In this document: piece after piece, positions 30,941-40,486 of the stretch
How the letters are laid out: each line of letters begins with the position of its first letter
How positions within the stretch are numbered: position 1 is the first letter of the stretch
Origin: Hymenobacter cellulosilyticus
GTDB lineage: Bacteria; Bacteroidota; Bacteroidia; Cytophagales; Hymenobacteraceae
Assembly: GCF_022919215.1 (NCBI RefSeq)
Contig: NZ_CP095046.1
Location: 2,718,501 to 2,782,500 of the forward strand
Reading direction: 5' to 3'
Length of the DNA stretch: 64,000 nt
Notes under the pieces: model-generated
Told to the model about the DNA's origin: nothing
Databases searched by the model: none
The model's input: only the letters and a program-made list of their open reading frames with translations
Program-made: the position numbers and the translations under genes

Positions 30941-31064
30941 AAGGTAAGGGGTTTGGTTTGGAAAGAGTCGGAAGAGAGTAGGAGTGGGGCTGAGCCCTAG
31001 CCAGCTTACGAGGTCGTCGGCAAAAAAGATAGCGCCCGCCATGCGCCAGACCCCGCCCGGCGGT

Positions 31065-31072
31065 TACTTTTG
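31065..31072 (+). promoter_or_regulatory. Candidate -7 promoter box (TACTTTTG)
   Basis: Exact TAnnTTTG match ending 28 bp before the P450 ATG. No convincing -33 TTG at the ideal distance. Confidence 0.4.
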
Positions 31073-31100
31073 GTCGTTGCCCGGTGTTTGCTCATGACTT

Positions 31101-32524
31101 ATGGCTGAACCTACTGCTCCCGCTGCTACTGCCCCGCGCCTGCCCCAGATGCCGCGCTGGCAATCCATTCTGCGCTCTTTTGCCCTGGCCAAAGACCCGC
31201 TGCCCATTCTGGACCAGGCCCTGCGCCGGTTCGGCGACACCGTGCGGCTTTACATTGGCGGGGTGCAGCCCTCTATCCTGACCCAGGACCCGGGCCTGAT
31301 CAACCACATTCTGCAGAAAAACCACCGCAACTACAGCAAGTCCAAGTTTACGCAAGGCTTTTCCCGCTACATCGGCCACGGCCTGCTCACCAACGAGGGC
31401 GCCGACTGGCTGCGGCAGCGCCGCCTGATTCAGCCCGGCTTTCACCGGCAGCGCGTGGCGGGCCTCACGGAACTGATGCAGCAAATCATAGCTGAAACCC
31501 TGGCCCCGCTGCGCCAGCAGGCGGCGGCCAACGGGGCGTGGTGGGCGTGCCGGCCCATGAGCTGATGACCCAGCTGACCTTCCGCATCATTGCCCGCTCG
31601 GTGTTCAGTACCAACTTTTCCGGGGCCGAGCTGGACCGGGTAGCCCGCCTGATTACCGAAATTCAGGCGTTCTACGTGCGCACCATCCGCCAGCCCTACC
31701 TGAATCCGTGGTTTCGGCTGCGAGGCCGGTTTCGCTACCACGACCAACTCACTCAGGAGCTGCGCACGTTGCTAAGTCGCCACATTGCCGCCCGTCGCCG
31801 GGAAAACGACCTGCCTGCGGCTACTACCCCGCCCGACGACCTGCTCCAGATGCTGCTCGACGTGCGCTACGAGGACACCGGCCTGCCCATGACCGACGAG
31901 CAGCTGCTAGACGAGGCCCTGATTCTGCTCATTGCCGGCCACGAAACCAGCGCCAACGCCCTGACCTGGCTGCTCTACCTGCTGGGCCAGCACCCCGCTG
32001 AAGCCGAAGCCATTCGGGCCGAAACCGCCGCCGTGCTGGCCTCCCGCGGAGCCGGGCAGGCGTCGGCTACTTTCGCCTTCGAGGAACTGCCCCGCCTGGG
32101 CCGGGCCCTGCAGGCCGTGCAGGAAGCCATGCGCCTCTACCCGCCGGCCTGGATGGTGGACCGCGTGGCCCTGGCCGACGACGAGTATCAAGGACTGCGC
32201 ATCCCGAAAGGCACGCTGTTTTCGCTCTATATCTACGGCCTACACCATGCGCCCCGGCATTGGCAGCAGCCCACTGAATTCCAACCCCAGCGGTTTGCCC
32301 CGGGCCAAACGCCGCTGGTGCCCGGTGCTTATCTGCCTTTCGGCGGCGGGCCGCGCCTGTGCATCGGGATGCAGTTTGCCCTGACCGAAATGCAGCTCGT
32401 AACCCTGGAGCTGCTGCGCCACTTCGAGGTGGAGCTGGAACCCAATCAGCCGGTTATCCTGACCCAGCCCCTGATTACGCTGCGGCCCAAAGGAGATTTT
32501 CAAGTGAGGCTGCGGCTCCGGTAG
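31101..32524 (+). CDS. Cytochrome P450 (frameshifted)
   Basis: Soluble bacterial heme-thiolate monooxygenase. The I-helix oxygen-binding motif LIAGHETSANAL, the K-helix ExxR (VQEAMRLYPPAW), PxxFxPxRF (PTEFQPQRFAPG) and the heme-binding loop LPFGGGPRLCIGMQFA with its axial Cys are all visible. The frame breaks in the GGGG near 31531-31537. One G added gives ANGGVVGVPAHELMTQLTF and a 474-aa protein of normal length. The N-terminus lacks a membrane anchor. No redox partner gene is adjacent, and the substrate is unknown. A REP-like element follows the gene. Confidence 0.92.
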
Positions 32525-32541
32525 CAGCAGTAGAAAAAGAT

Positions 32542-32702
32542 GAGTCATAGCGAGCAACGCGAAGCAATCCGTCCTCTGAAATGTGCTGAGCCTTCTAAAG
32601 TGAAAAGCCCCTTCCTACGGCGTGTAGGAAGGGGCTTTCTGGTATAAGGACATTTGTCACTAGTAGAGGACGGATTGCTTCGTCCTGCGTCCTCGCAATG
32701 AC
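32542..32702. repeat. REP-like inverted element with nested terminator (copy 2)
   Basis: Second copy of the element at 30450-30620. Inner arms GAAGCAATCCGTCCTCT (32561-32577) and its perfect complement (32665-32681), outer ends related to GTCATTGCGAG / CTCGCAATGAC, and a terminator in the middle. About 30 bp after GCGAAG are shared with copy 1. It also lies between convergent genes (P450 and the TlpA-like gene). Confidence 0.82.
32604..32638. terminator. Bidirectional terminator inside REP-like copy 2
   Basis: Stem AAAGCCCCTTCCTAC and its complement with a 5-nt loop. The stem sequence differs from that in copy 1 although the surrounding repeat is shared. Confidence 0.8.
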
Positions 32703-32736
32703 GTGGGTTCTATATTAGGACCTCAGCACCTTCGCG

Positions 32737-34103
32737 CTACTCCTTTAGCAGCATGTCGATGGTCTTGTTGAAGTCGGCAATTTCCTGCTGGTAGTACTTG
32801 CCAGTGCCGGGGCCCGAGAAGCCGGTGTGGACCTTGCGCACCTCGCCTTTCTTATCCAGGAAAATGGTGGTGGGGAAGGCCAATACCCCGGCCAGCTGGG
32901 GCAAGGATTTGCTGGCCGAGTCCTTGCTGGCCACGCCGGCCACGGCCAGGTCGTAGCCCACATTCATGCGCTGCTTCATCTTAAGCAGCTTCTGCGAAGC
33001 CAGGGTTTGGTCGGGGGTACGCTCGTAGCCCAGGCCAATGATTTCCACCCCGCGGCCCTTATTCTTTTCGTACCAGGGAGCCAAGAAGTTGGTTTCGTCC
33101 ATGCAGTTGGGGCACCACGAGCCTAGCACTTGCAGCACCACTACCTTGCCCTTGTACTTGGGGTCGGTGGGGAGATGCTGCCGCCCTCGTAGATGCTGGG
33201 AAACTTGAAGTCGAGCTTTTTCTGCCCGGGCTTCATGCCGGTCAGGGTGTTGGCGTCGGGCAGCTTGGCGTTGGGGTCTAGCACGGCCGTCCAGGTTTCG
33301 TGGCCCGATTTGCCGGAGTAGAAATGGCCGCTGATGCTGTTGATATTGCCGGGCTTGGCCAGCTTGCCGTCGAACAGAAAGCCGTGGCTGCCGTCGAAGG
33401 TTGAAAGCATGATATGCTCGCTGATCTGCCCATTAACTTCCTTCTGCACAATATTGCCAGCCAAATAACGGTAGTCGCCGGTGGTGGTCAGGAAGGTGCC
33501 TTTTACAGCTGATCCATTGGTTGTATCCTGCTGAATAAATCCTACAGCCGGATAGGTTTCCCCATCATCGCCTTTAAACTCGACGCGAAAAGTTGCGCCT
33601 TTTAGCAAGTCACCATAAACGGTAAGATCTTTAAAGTCACTGCGAAAAAGGTCACTTTCCGAAGCTGCTGCACGACTGGCCGCAAAAGGCACCCGATACG
33701 GCTCCTTGCCGTCGTACTTCACCCAGGTGCCTTTCAGCTTGCCTTCCCCATTGGCCCGCACTACTAGCGCAGCGTCAAACACGCCCAGGCGAATGGTAGT
33801 CGAGTCGCCGGCGGTGGTAATTTCGTCGAGCTTGAGGCGCTCCTCGCCGTTGCGTAGGGTCACAGTGGGCTTCTGGCCGTTGTCGGCGGTGCTTACATCG
33901 AACAGAAACGGAATTTCCTGGCCCTGGGCGGTAAGCACCCCGCGCCAGGTACCGGGCTTCAGCCCGGCGGGTAAGCCGCTGGCATCCGGTTCCGGTACAC
34001 CTTGCCGCGCATCATCCGGCTTCGAATTGGACTGGCAGGCACCCAAGGCTAGCGCCAGGCCAAAACCGGCGGCAGCGGTGCGGAAAGAAATAGGAAAGGA
34101 CAT
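32737..34103 (-). CDS. TlpA-like thiol-disulfide oxidoreductase lipoprotein (frameshifted)
   Basis: Exported lipoprotein (LALALGAC lipobox near residue 23) with a long N-terminal domain of about 300 residues, rich in beta strands, then a C-terminal thioredoxin fold. The redox site is SWCPNCMDE, with later LAGVLAFPTTIFLDKKGEV carrying the cis-Pro. The frame breaks in the CCCC (plus-strand GGGG) near 33171-33174. One base added gives GGSISPTDPKYKGKVVVLQVLG and 455 aa. This two-domain layout is usual for TlpA/ResA-like proteins of Bacteroidota, which act in the periplasm on disulfides or cytochrome assembly. The specific client is unknown. Confidence 0.83.
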
Positions 34104-34182
34104 AGAAAGGGAGAAAAAGGTATTCGGCCCAAAACTACGACCGGGCCAACTTGGTTTTAAAGATAGGCGGCTAAGATAAATT

Positions 34183-34214
34183 TTGGGTAGCGCAACGACT
34201 GCCGCCTATATTTG
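34183..34214 (+). promoter_or_regulatory. Probable aconitase promoter
   Basis: TATATTTG (34207-34214) is an exact TAnnTTTG -7 box, with TTG (34183-34185) 21 bp upstream as a -33 element. It is 50 bp before the aconitase ATG. Confidence 0.6.
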
Positions 34215-34264
34215 CGTACCTGCTCTTTTGAGCCTTACCTATTTCACTTTTTCCCTTCCTGACT

Positions 34265-36558
34265 ATGGCGTTTGACTTAGAAATGATTCAGGCCGTGTAT
34301 GCCGGTATGGGCCAGCGGATTGAAGCTGCTCGCACCGCTGTTGGCCGCCCGCTCACGCTGACCGAGAAAATCCTGTACTCGCACTTGTATGGCGGTAACG
34401 TAACTCAGTCGTTCGAGCGGGGCGTTTCCTACGTCGATTTTGCCCCCGACCGTGTCGCAATGCAGGACGCCACCGCCCAGATGGCCCTGTTGCAATTTAT
34501 GCAGGCTGGCAAGCCCCAGGCTGCCGTGCCCAGCACCGTGCACTGCGACCACCTCATCCAGGCCCGCGACGGTGCCAACGAGGACTTGGCCGTGGCCAAC
34601 GACGAAAACCGCGAAGTATATGACTTCCTGGCTTCGGTTTCCAATAAATACGGCATCGGCTTCTGGAAGCCCGGCGCTGGTATCATTCACCAGGTGGTGC
34701 TCGAAAACTACGCCTTCCCCGGCGGTATGATGATCGGCACCGACTCCCACACGCCCAACGCCGGCGGTCTGGGCATGGTGGCCATCGGCGTAGGCGGTGC
34801 TGATGCCGTCGACGTAATGGCGGGCATGGCCTGGGAGCTGAAGTTCCCTAAGGTTATCGGCGTGAAGCTGACTGGCAAGCTCAACGGCTGGACGGCTCCC
34901 AAAGACGTAATCCTGAAAGTAGCCGGCATTCTGACCGTAAAAGGCGGCACCGGCGCTATCGTTGAATACTTCGGCGAAGGTGCCGAGAATATGTCGGCTA
35001 CCGGCAAAGCCACCATCTGCAACATGGGCGCTGAAATCGGGGCTACGACTTCGGTATTCAGCTACGATGAGAAGATGGCCGAGTACCTGCGCGGCACTGA
35101 GCGTGCCCAGGTAGCCGAGTTGGCCAACGGTGTGCGTCAGCACCTGCGCGCCGACGACGAGGTGTATGCCAACCCCGAAGCCTACTACGATCAGCTGATC
35201 GAAATTGACCTCTCAGCCCTGGAGCCCCACGTGAACGGTCCGTTCACGCCGGACGCCGCCTGGCCAATTTCGCAGTTCGCTGCCGCCGTGCGTGAGCATG
35301 GCTGGCCCGAGAAGCTGGAAGTAGGCCTGATCGGCTCGTGCACCAACTCCTCGTACGAGGACATCACCCGCGCCGCTTCCATTGCCGAGCAAGCCGTAAC
35401 CAAAGGCTTGACCGTAAATGCTGAGTTCACTGTAACGCCCGGCTCGGAGCTGGTGCGCTACACCGTGGAGCGCGACGGTTTGCTCGACACCTTCGCCCAG
35501 ATGGGTGGCGTGGTGCTGGCTAACGCCTGCGGTCCGTGCATTGGGCAGTGGGCCCGTCACACCGACGACCCCAAGCGCAAGAACTCGATTATCACCTCGT
35601 TCAACCGCAACTTCGCCAAGCGCAACGACGGTAACCCGAACACCCACGCTTTCGTGGCCTCGCCCGAAATCGTAACGGCCTTCGCCATTGCCGGTGACCT
35701 GACCTTCAACCCCTGGTTGACACGCTGACCACCAAAGACGGCCACCAGGTGAAGCTCGACGAGCCCCGCGGCGTGGAAATGCCGCCCCAGGGCTACGCCG
35801 TAGAGGATGCCGGATACCAGGCTCCCGCCGTTGATGGTTCGGGTGTGCAGGTACTGGTTGATCCTGCTTCCGACCGTCTGGAGTTGCTCGAGCCCTTCAA
35901 GCCCTGGGAAGGCGTGGACCTGATGGGTCTGCGTCTGCTCATCAAGGCCCAGGGTAAGTGCACCACCGACCACATTTCGATGGCTGGCCCCTGGCTGAAG
36001 TACCGCGGCCACCTCGACAACATCTCGAACAACATGCTCATCGGCGCTACCAACGCGTTCAATGGTGAAGCCAACAAGGTTCGGGATTTCGTGTCGCAGG
36101 GTGACTCCTACAACACGGTTCCCCAGGTTGCCCGTAACTACAAGTCGATGGGTATCGGCACGGTGGTAATCGGTGACGAGAACTACGGTGAAGGTTCGTC
36201 GCGGGAGCACGCCGCCATGGAGCCCCGGCACCTGGGCGTTCGGGCGGTTATCGTGAAGAGCTTTGCTCGGATTCACGAAACCAACCTGAAAAAGCAGGGT
36301 ATGCTGGCGCTGACTTTCGCCAATAAGGCCGACTACGACCTGATTGAGGAAGGCGACACCATCGACATCCTGGGCCTGACCTCGTTTGCCCCTGGTCAGC
36401 CCCTGCAGGCCCGCCTGCACCACACCGACGGCGACACGGACCTCATCTATCTGAACCACACCTACAACCAGGGTCAGATTGAGTGGTTTAAGGCTGGCTC
36501 GGCCCTGAACCTGATCCGCATGAAAGAGTCGGGTGAGGCGCAGTTGTCGCAGAAGTAA
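34265..36558 (+). CDS. acn: Aconitate hydratase (frameshifted)
   Basis: TCA-cycle enzyme that isomerises citrate to isocitrate, cytoplasmic, with a [4Fe-4S] cluster. Seen: VHCDHLIQ, the substrate loop [14 protein letters not shown], the cluster cysteines in [11 protein letters not shown] and [11 protein letters not shown], and in the C-terminal swivel domain DHISMAGPW and [15 protein letters not shown]. The frame breaks in the CCCC near 35711-35714. One C added gives [15 protein letters not shown] and a 764-aa protein of the mitochondrial type usual for Bacteroidota. A good promoter lies upstream and a strong terminator downstream, so it is transcribed alone. Confidence 0.95.
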
Positions 36559-36576
36559 TTCTGAATTGATTCTTTT

Positions 36577-36613
36577 AAAAAGGCCGCTTCAGCAACTGAA
36601 GCGGCCTTTTTTT
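36577..36613 (+). terminator. Rho-independent terminator after aconitase
   Basis: Perfect 16-bp stem AAAAAGGCCGCTTCAG and its complement with a 3-nt loop and a T7 run. Confidence 0.9.
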
Positions 36614-36686
36614 GTACTCGCCAAATAGAATGCAACCTTTCCGGGCAGGAGGGAATCCAGGTAATACAACCACCTATAGCTTCTAT

Positions 36687-37157
36687 ATGAAACAACTTGT
36701 TTACTCAATTGGGCTCCTGCTAGGAGCTGGCTTGTTGAATAGCTGCGCCACGAAGTGTGGTGTCGAACCAGAGCCGTGTAATAGCGCCCCAGTAGCCGTG
36801 AAAAGCCTGGAAAGTGAGTATGGATGCCAGAATACGAGCCGCCAACTAGAAATCAACCTGAACCAGACCTACACCGTCATCCGCAACCAGGCCGATTTCG
36901 ACCGGCTGGTAACCGGCGCCTGCCACCCGCTGATTGACTTTAGCGCCTACGACCTGATTATCGGTAAAAAAGGCCTGGCTAGCGGCACCTCGGGCATCAC
37001 CTATACCTACCAGCGCGATTGTGCCACCAACCGGCCAACGCTGCGCGTCACTTTTGGTCAGAGCATGACCACTGAAGCTCCCAACCTCACTTACCACGCC
37101 CTGGTGCCCAAGCTGGCCGCCGAAGAGCAAGTGGCGGTGGAAGTAGTGGTGAAGTAG
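36687..37157 (+). CDS. Hypothetical lipoprotein
   Basis: A 156-aa exported protein with lipoprotein signal (LLGAGLLNSC, Cys near residue 19) and four or more further Cys (CGVEPEPC, YGCQNTS, GACHPLI, RDCATNR) that could form disulfides. The core has FDRLVTGACHPLIDFSAYDL and GKKGLASGTSGITYTYQRDC, a pattern seen in uncharacterised lipoproteins of Bacteroidota (possibly related to protease-inhibitor-like folds; not established). The ATG at 36687 was chosen for the signal peptide. It lies alone between two terminators. Confidence 0.65.
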   Translation: MKQLVYSIGLLLGAGLLNSCATKCGVEPEPCNSAPVAVKSLESEYGCQNTSRQLEINLNQTYTVIRNQADFDRLVTGACHPLIDFSAYDLIIGKKGLASGTSGITYTYQRDCATNRPTLRVTFGQSMTTEAPNLTYHALVPKLAAEEQVAVEVVVK

Positions 37158-37186
37158 CCATAAGGCTGAAGCCTGACAATCCCCCG

Positions 37187-37223
37187 AAAGGTCGTTTCCC
37201 AAGGCTGGGAAACGACCTTTTTG
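37187..37223 (+). terminator. Rho-independent terminator
   Basis: Perfect stem AAAGGTCGTTTCCCA and its complement around AGGC, followed by TTTTTG, 30 bp after the lipoprotein gene. Confidence 0.85.
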
Positions 37224-37224
37224 T

Positions 37225-37253
37225 TTGGGTGCCGGACCAGAACGCTACATTTG
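37225..37253 (+). promoter_or_regulatory. Probable promoter of the TonB receptor gene
   Basis: TACATTTG (37246-37253) matches TAnnTTTG exactly and TTG (37225-37227) lies 18 bp upstream. It overlaps the tail of the preceding terminator and is 56 bp before the ATG. Confidence 0.62.
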
Positions 37254-37309
37254 ACGGGCTGTTGAGGTTGGCAAGTCTGCTGATCAGGCCTTTGGAGTTA
37301 TTCAAGAGT

Positions 37310-39312
37310 ATGAACCCACGATTATGGTTAGCGGCGGCAGTTAGCGTCGTAACAGTGCAAAATAGCCGCGCCCAAACCCAGCCCACGGCCCCGGATACGG
37401 CCCGGACCCTGCCCGAAGTACAGGTGACTTACCAGGCTGAGCGTCGCACGCCCGTCACCTTTCTGGATTTGAGCGGCCGGGAGCTGGAGCGCCGCAGCGT
37501 GGGGCAGGAACCGTCCTTTCTGCTGGCCGAAACGCCCGGTATTACCGCCTATTCCGACGCCGGCAGTACCCAGGGCTACGCCTACTTCCGCCTACGCGGC
37601 ATCGACCAGACCCGCATCAACACTACGCTGAACGGGGTGCCGCTCAACGAGCCGGAAGATCAGGGCGCGTATTTTTCCAACTACCCCGACCTGCTTAACT
37701 CCATCAGCAAGATGCAGGTGCAGCGGGGCGTGGGCACGACTCAAAACGGAACGGCCAGCTTCGGGGGCAGCATCCAGCTGTTTTCCCCGTCATTGCGCCA
37801 GGATTCGGCTTCGGCCACCGTGGGACTGGGCTATGGCTCCTTTAACAGCTACCGGGCCTTTGCCGAATATGCCAGCGGCCTGCGCGGCCGCAAGGCCCTG
37901 TACGTGCGGGCTTCCCAGCTGCATTCCGACGGCTACAAGGACCGTTCGGCCAATACGTCCCGCTCGGCCTTCGTGAGCGGTGGGCTGTTTTACGACAAGA
38001 CTACCTGGAAGCTCAACGTACTGGCCGGGCACCAGCAAAACCAGCTGGCCTGGCTGGGCGTGCCCGACTCGGTGCTGGCCGTCAACCGGCGGGCCAACGT
38101 GAATGGGCCCGAGAATGACCGGTTCGACCAGGGGCTAGTGCAGTTCCAGAACACCTGGCAGCCGACGGCCGGCACCGTGGTGAATACCAGCGTGTACGCC
38201 TCCTTTCTGAAGGGCAACTACGACTTCGACCTCAACAGCTTTCTGGGCCTGCCCTCCAAAGCCGAGCTCTACAACTACGCTTTCCAGTCCAGCTTCTGGG
38301 GGCCTACACGTCCTACGCCCGGCAGCTGGGTCGCCTAACCTGGACCAGCGGCCTGCATGCCAACACCTACCAGCGCCGGCACACCGGCAGTGAGCTGGCG
38401 TTGGGGCAGCTGTACCAGAATACCGGCCGCAAGCGGGAGGCCAGCGCCTTTACCAAGCTGGAGTACGAAGTGCAGCGCTTCACCCTGTTTGCCGATGTGC
38501 AGGGCCGCACCGTCGCCTTCGACTATAGTGGCTCCGTGCCGCTGGGTACCCTGGACTGGCAGTTTTTCAATCCCAAAGCCGGAGTGAGCTTTGCCGCTAC
38601 CGACCGGGCCACGCTTTACTACAGCCTGGGCCGCACCGGCCGGGAGCCCACCCGCAACGACCTGTTTGGCGGCAGCGACGACCTGCTGGCGGATGCCGAC
38701 GGCAAGGCCCTGCTCACCAGCCCCAAGGCCGAGTACGTGCTTGACCAGGAGCTGGGGCTGCGCTACCGGCGCACCGGCCTGGAACTAGGGGTAAATGCCT
38801 ACTACATGGATTTCAAGAACGAAATCGTGCTCAACGGCAAGTTCGGTCCGAATGGACTGGCCCTGACCAACAACGTGAAAAGCAGCGTACGTACCGGCCT
38901 GGAAGCTACAGCCCGGTGGCAGGCGTCGCGGCACTTCTTTCTGCTGAATAACTCGGCCTTCAACTACAGCCGCATCCGGGAGCAAAGCGAGAAATTCCGG
39001 CCGGTACTCACGCCAGCTTTGATTCTCAACCAGGAGGCCACGTACCAGGCCGGGCCCTGGGCTTTCACCCTGAACGGCCGCTACCAAAGCCGCTCTTTCA
39101 TTGATTTTGCCAACTCGGCCACGATAGGGGAGTACGCCCTGCTCAATGCCCGGGTGCAGTTTAGCACGTGCCACTACCAGCTCACGGCCTTCGCCAATAA
39201 CCTCACGGACACGAAGTACTTCAACAACGGCAGTGTGGAGCTCGACGGGACTCGGAAGTATTTTGTGCAAGCACCCCGCAATTATTACCTCAGCTTCCAG
39301 TACATCTTCTAG
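37310..39312 (+). CDS. TonB-dependent outer-membrane receptor (frameshifted)
   Basis: Outer-membrane active transporter. A signal peptide (ending near NSRAQ) precedes a plug domain with LPEVQVTYQAERR, FLLAETPGITAYSDAGSTQG, FRLRGIDQTRINTTLNGVPL and VQRGVGTTQNG, then a beta barrel ending in the aromatic YYLSFQYIF. The frame breaks in the GGGGG near 38298-38302. One G added gives SSFWGAYTSYARQLGRLTW and 667 aa. It lacks the N-terminal carboxypeptidase-like domain of SusC-type receptors, so it belongs with siderophore/vitamin receptors. The NadR-like gene 28 bp downstream suggests a nicotinamide-type substrate; that is inference from context. Confidence 0.88.
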
Positions 39313-39339
39313 CCCAGCGGGCCGCTGCATGACGCACGT

Positions 39340-40319
39340 ATGATTAAGGGCTTCGTTTTCGGTAAGTTTCTGCCTTTTCACCGCGGGCACGAGCAGCTCA
39401 TCCATTTCGCGCTCCGGCACTGCGACCGGCTCACCGTGCTGGTATGCGCCAGTGACCTGGAAACCGTGCCCGGCCCGTTGCGCCAAGCCTGGATTCAGGA
39501 AACCTACGCCACCGAAGCCCGCGTGTACGTGCAGCTGCTCGAATACCGGGAAAGTGAGCTGCCCAACACCTCCGAAACGTCTCTGCCCGTGGCCACCGTA
39601 TGGGCCGACCTGTTCCAGCAGTTCTTGCCTGGATACTCGGTAGTGGTTACCTCAGAGCCCTATGGCGAACTGGTGGCCGCCCGCATGGGCATCCGGCACG
39701 TGGCCTTCGATATGGCCCGGCAGCTGGTGCCCGTGTCGGCTTCGCTCATTCGGGCCGACCGGCAGCGGTACTGGTCGTTTTTGCCCGTCAGCGTTAGGCC
39801 CTACTACTGCCGCAAGGTGGTAGTGCTAGGCGCTGAGTCGACGGGCAAAACTACCCTGGCTACCCAGTTGGCCGCGCATTTTGCAGCTTCCCTGGTTTTG
39901 GAAGCCGCCCGTGACCTGATTGCCGACTCCAACCACTTCACGGAGGAAGATCTGCAGCTGGTGGTGGCCGAGCACACCCGCCGCATTGCCCAGGCCGAGC
40001 GGGGCCCAGCGCCCTTGTCGTCATCGATACCGACGTGCACATCACCCAGTCGTACGCCCGGCTGACTTGGGGCCAGGAGCTGCCCGTAGACGTTGGCGTG
40101 TACGCCACCCAGCGCGCCGACCTGTACCTGTATCTGGCCGCCGACGTGCCCTTTGTGCAGGACGGCACCCGCCTGGCCGCGCCCGAGCAGTTCCGCCTTG
40201 ACCTTTCGCACCGGCAAACCCTGCACGACCACAACGTGCCAACAGTGGAGCTGAGCGGCAGTTGGCAGCAGCGCTTCGAACGAGCCGTAGCATTAATTCA
40301 GCAGCTACTCGCAGAATAA
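39340..40319 (+). CDS. nadR: NadR-like nicotinamide-nucleotide adenylyltransferase/ribosylnicotinamide kinase (frameshifted)
   Basis: Two-domain salvage enzyme. The N-terminal nucleotidyltransferase domain starts GFVFGKFLPFHRGHEQLIHF, with the HxGH-type motif, and later VPVSASLIRADRQRYWSFLP. The C-terminal P-loop kinase domain begins KVVVLGAESTGKTTLATQL near residue 165. The frame breaks near 40003-40010 (GGGGCCCAGCG). One base added continues into ALVVIDTDVHITQSYARL, giving 326 aa. It lacks the N-terminal DNA-binding domain of the enterobacterial NadR. Expected role: phosphorylate nicotinamide riboside and adenylate NMN to NAD. Co-directional with the TonB receptor, 27 bp apart. Confidence 0.82.
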
Positions 40320-40412
40320 GCCGGCCGGGCAGAAGGGAAATGCCACGTCGTCACGCTTTTTGGCGGGCTGCAATAGGCTTATTCAGGCTTTAGAACAGCG
40401 AAGATGAAATAT

Positions 40413-40429
40413 ACTTTGTATTGCAAAGT
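40413..40429 (+). promoter_or_regulatory. Palindromic operator-like site ACTTTG-N5-CAAAGT
   Basis: A 6+6 perfect palindrome with 5-nt spacer, 58 bp before the repaired MSEP-CTERM start, followed by another TTCTTTG. The ACTTTGTATTGCAAAGT form looks like an operator for a small repressor; which one is not known from this window. Confidence 0.5.
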
Positions 40430-40486
40430 TCTTTGATGTACGTTTGGCCCGTCGAAAATCCAGATACACCTATCGGCTCTACTGCT

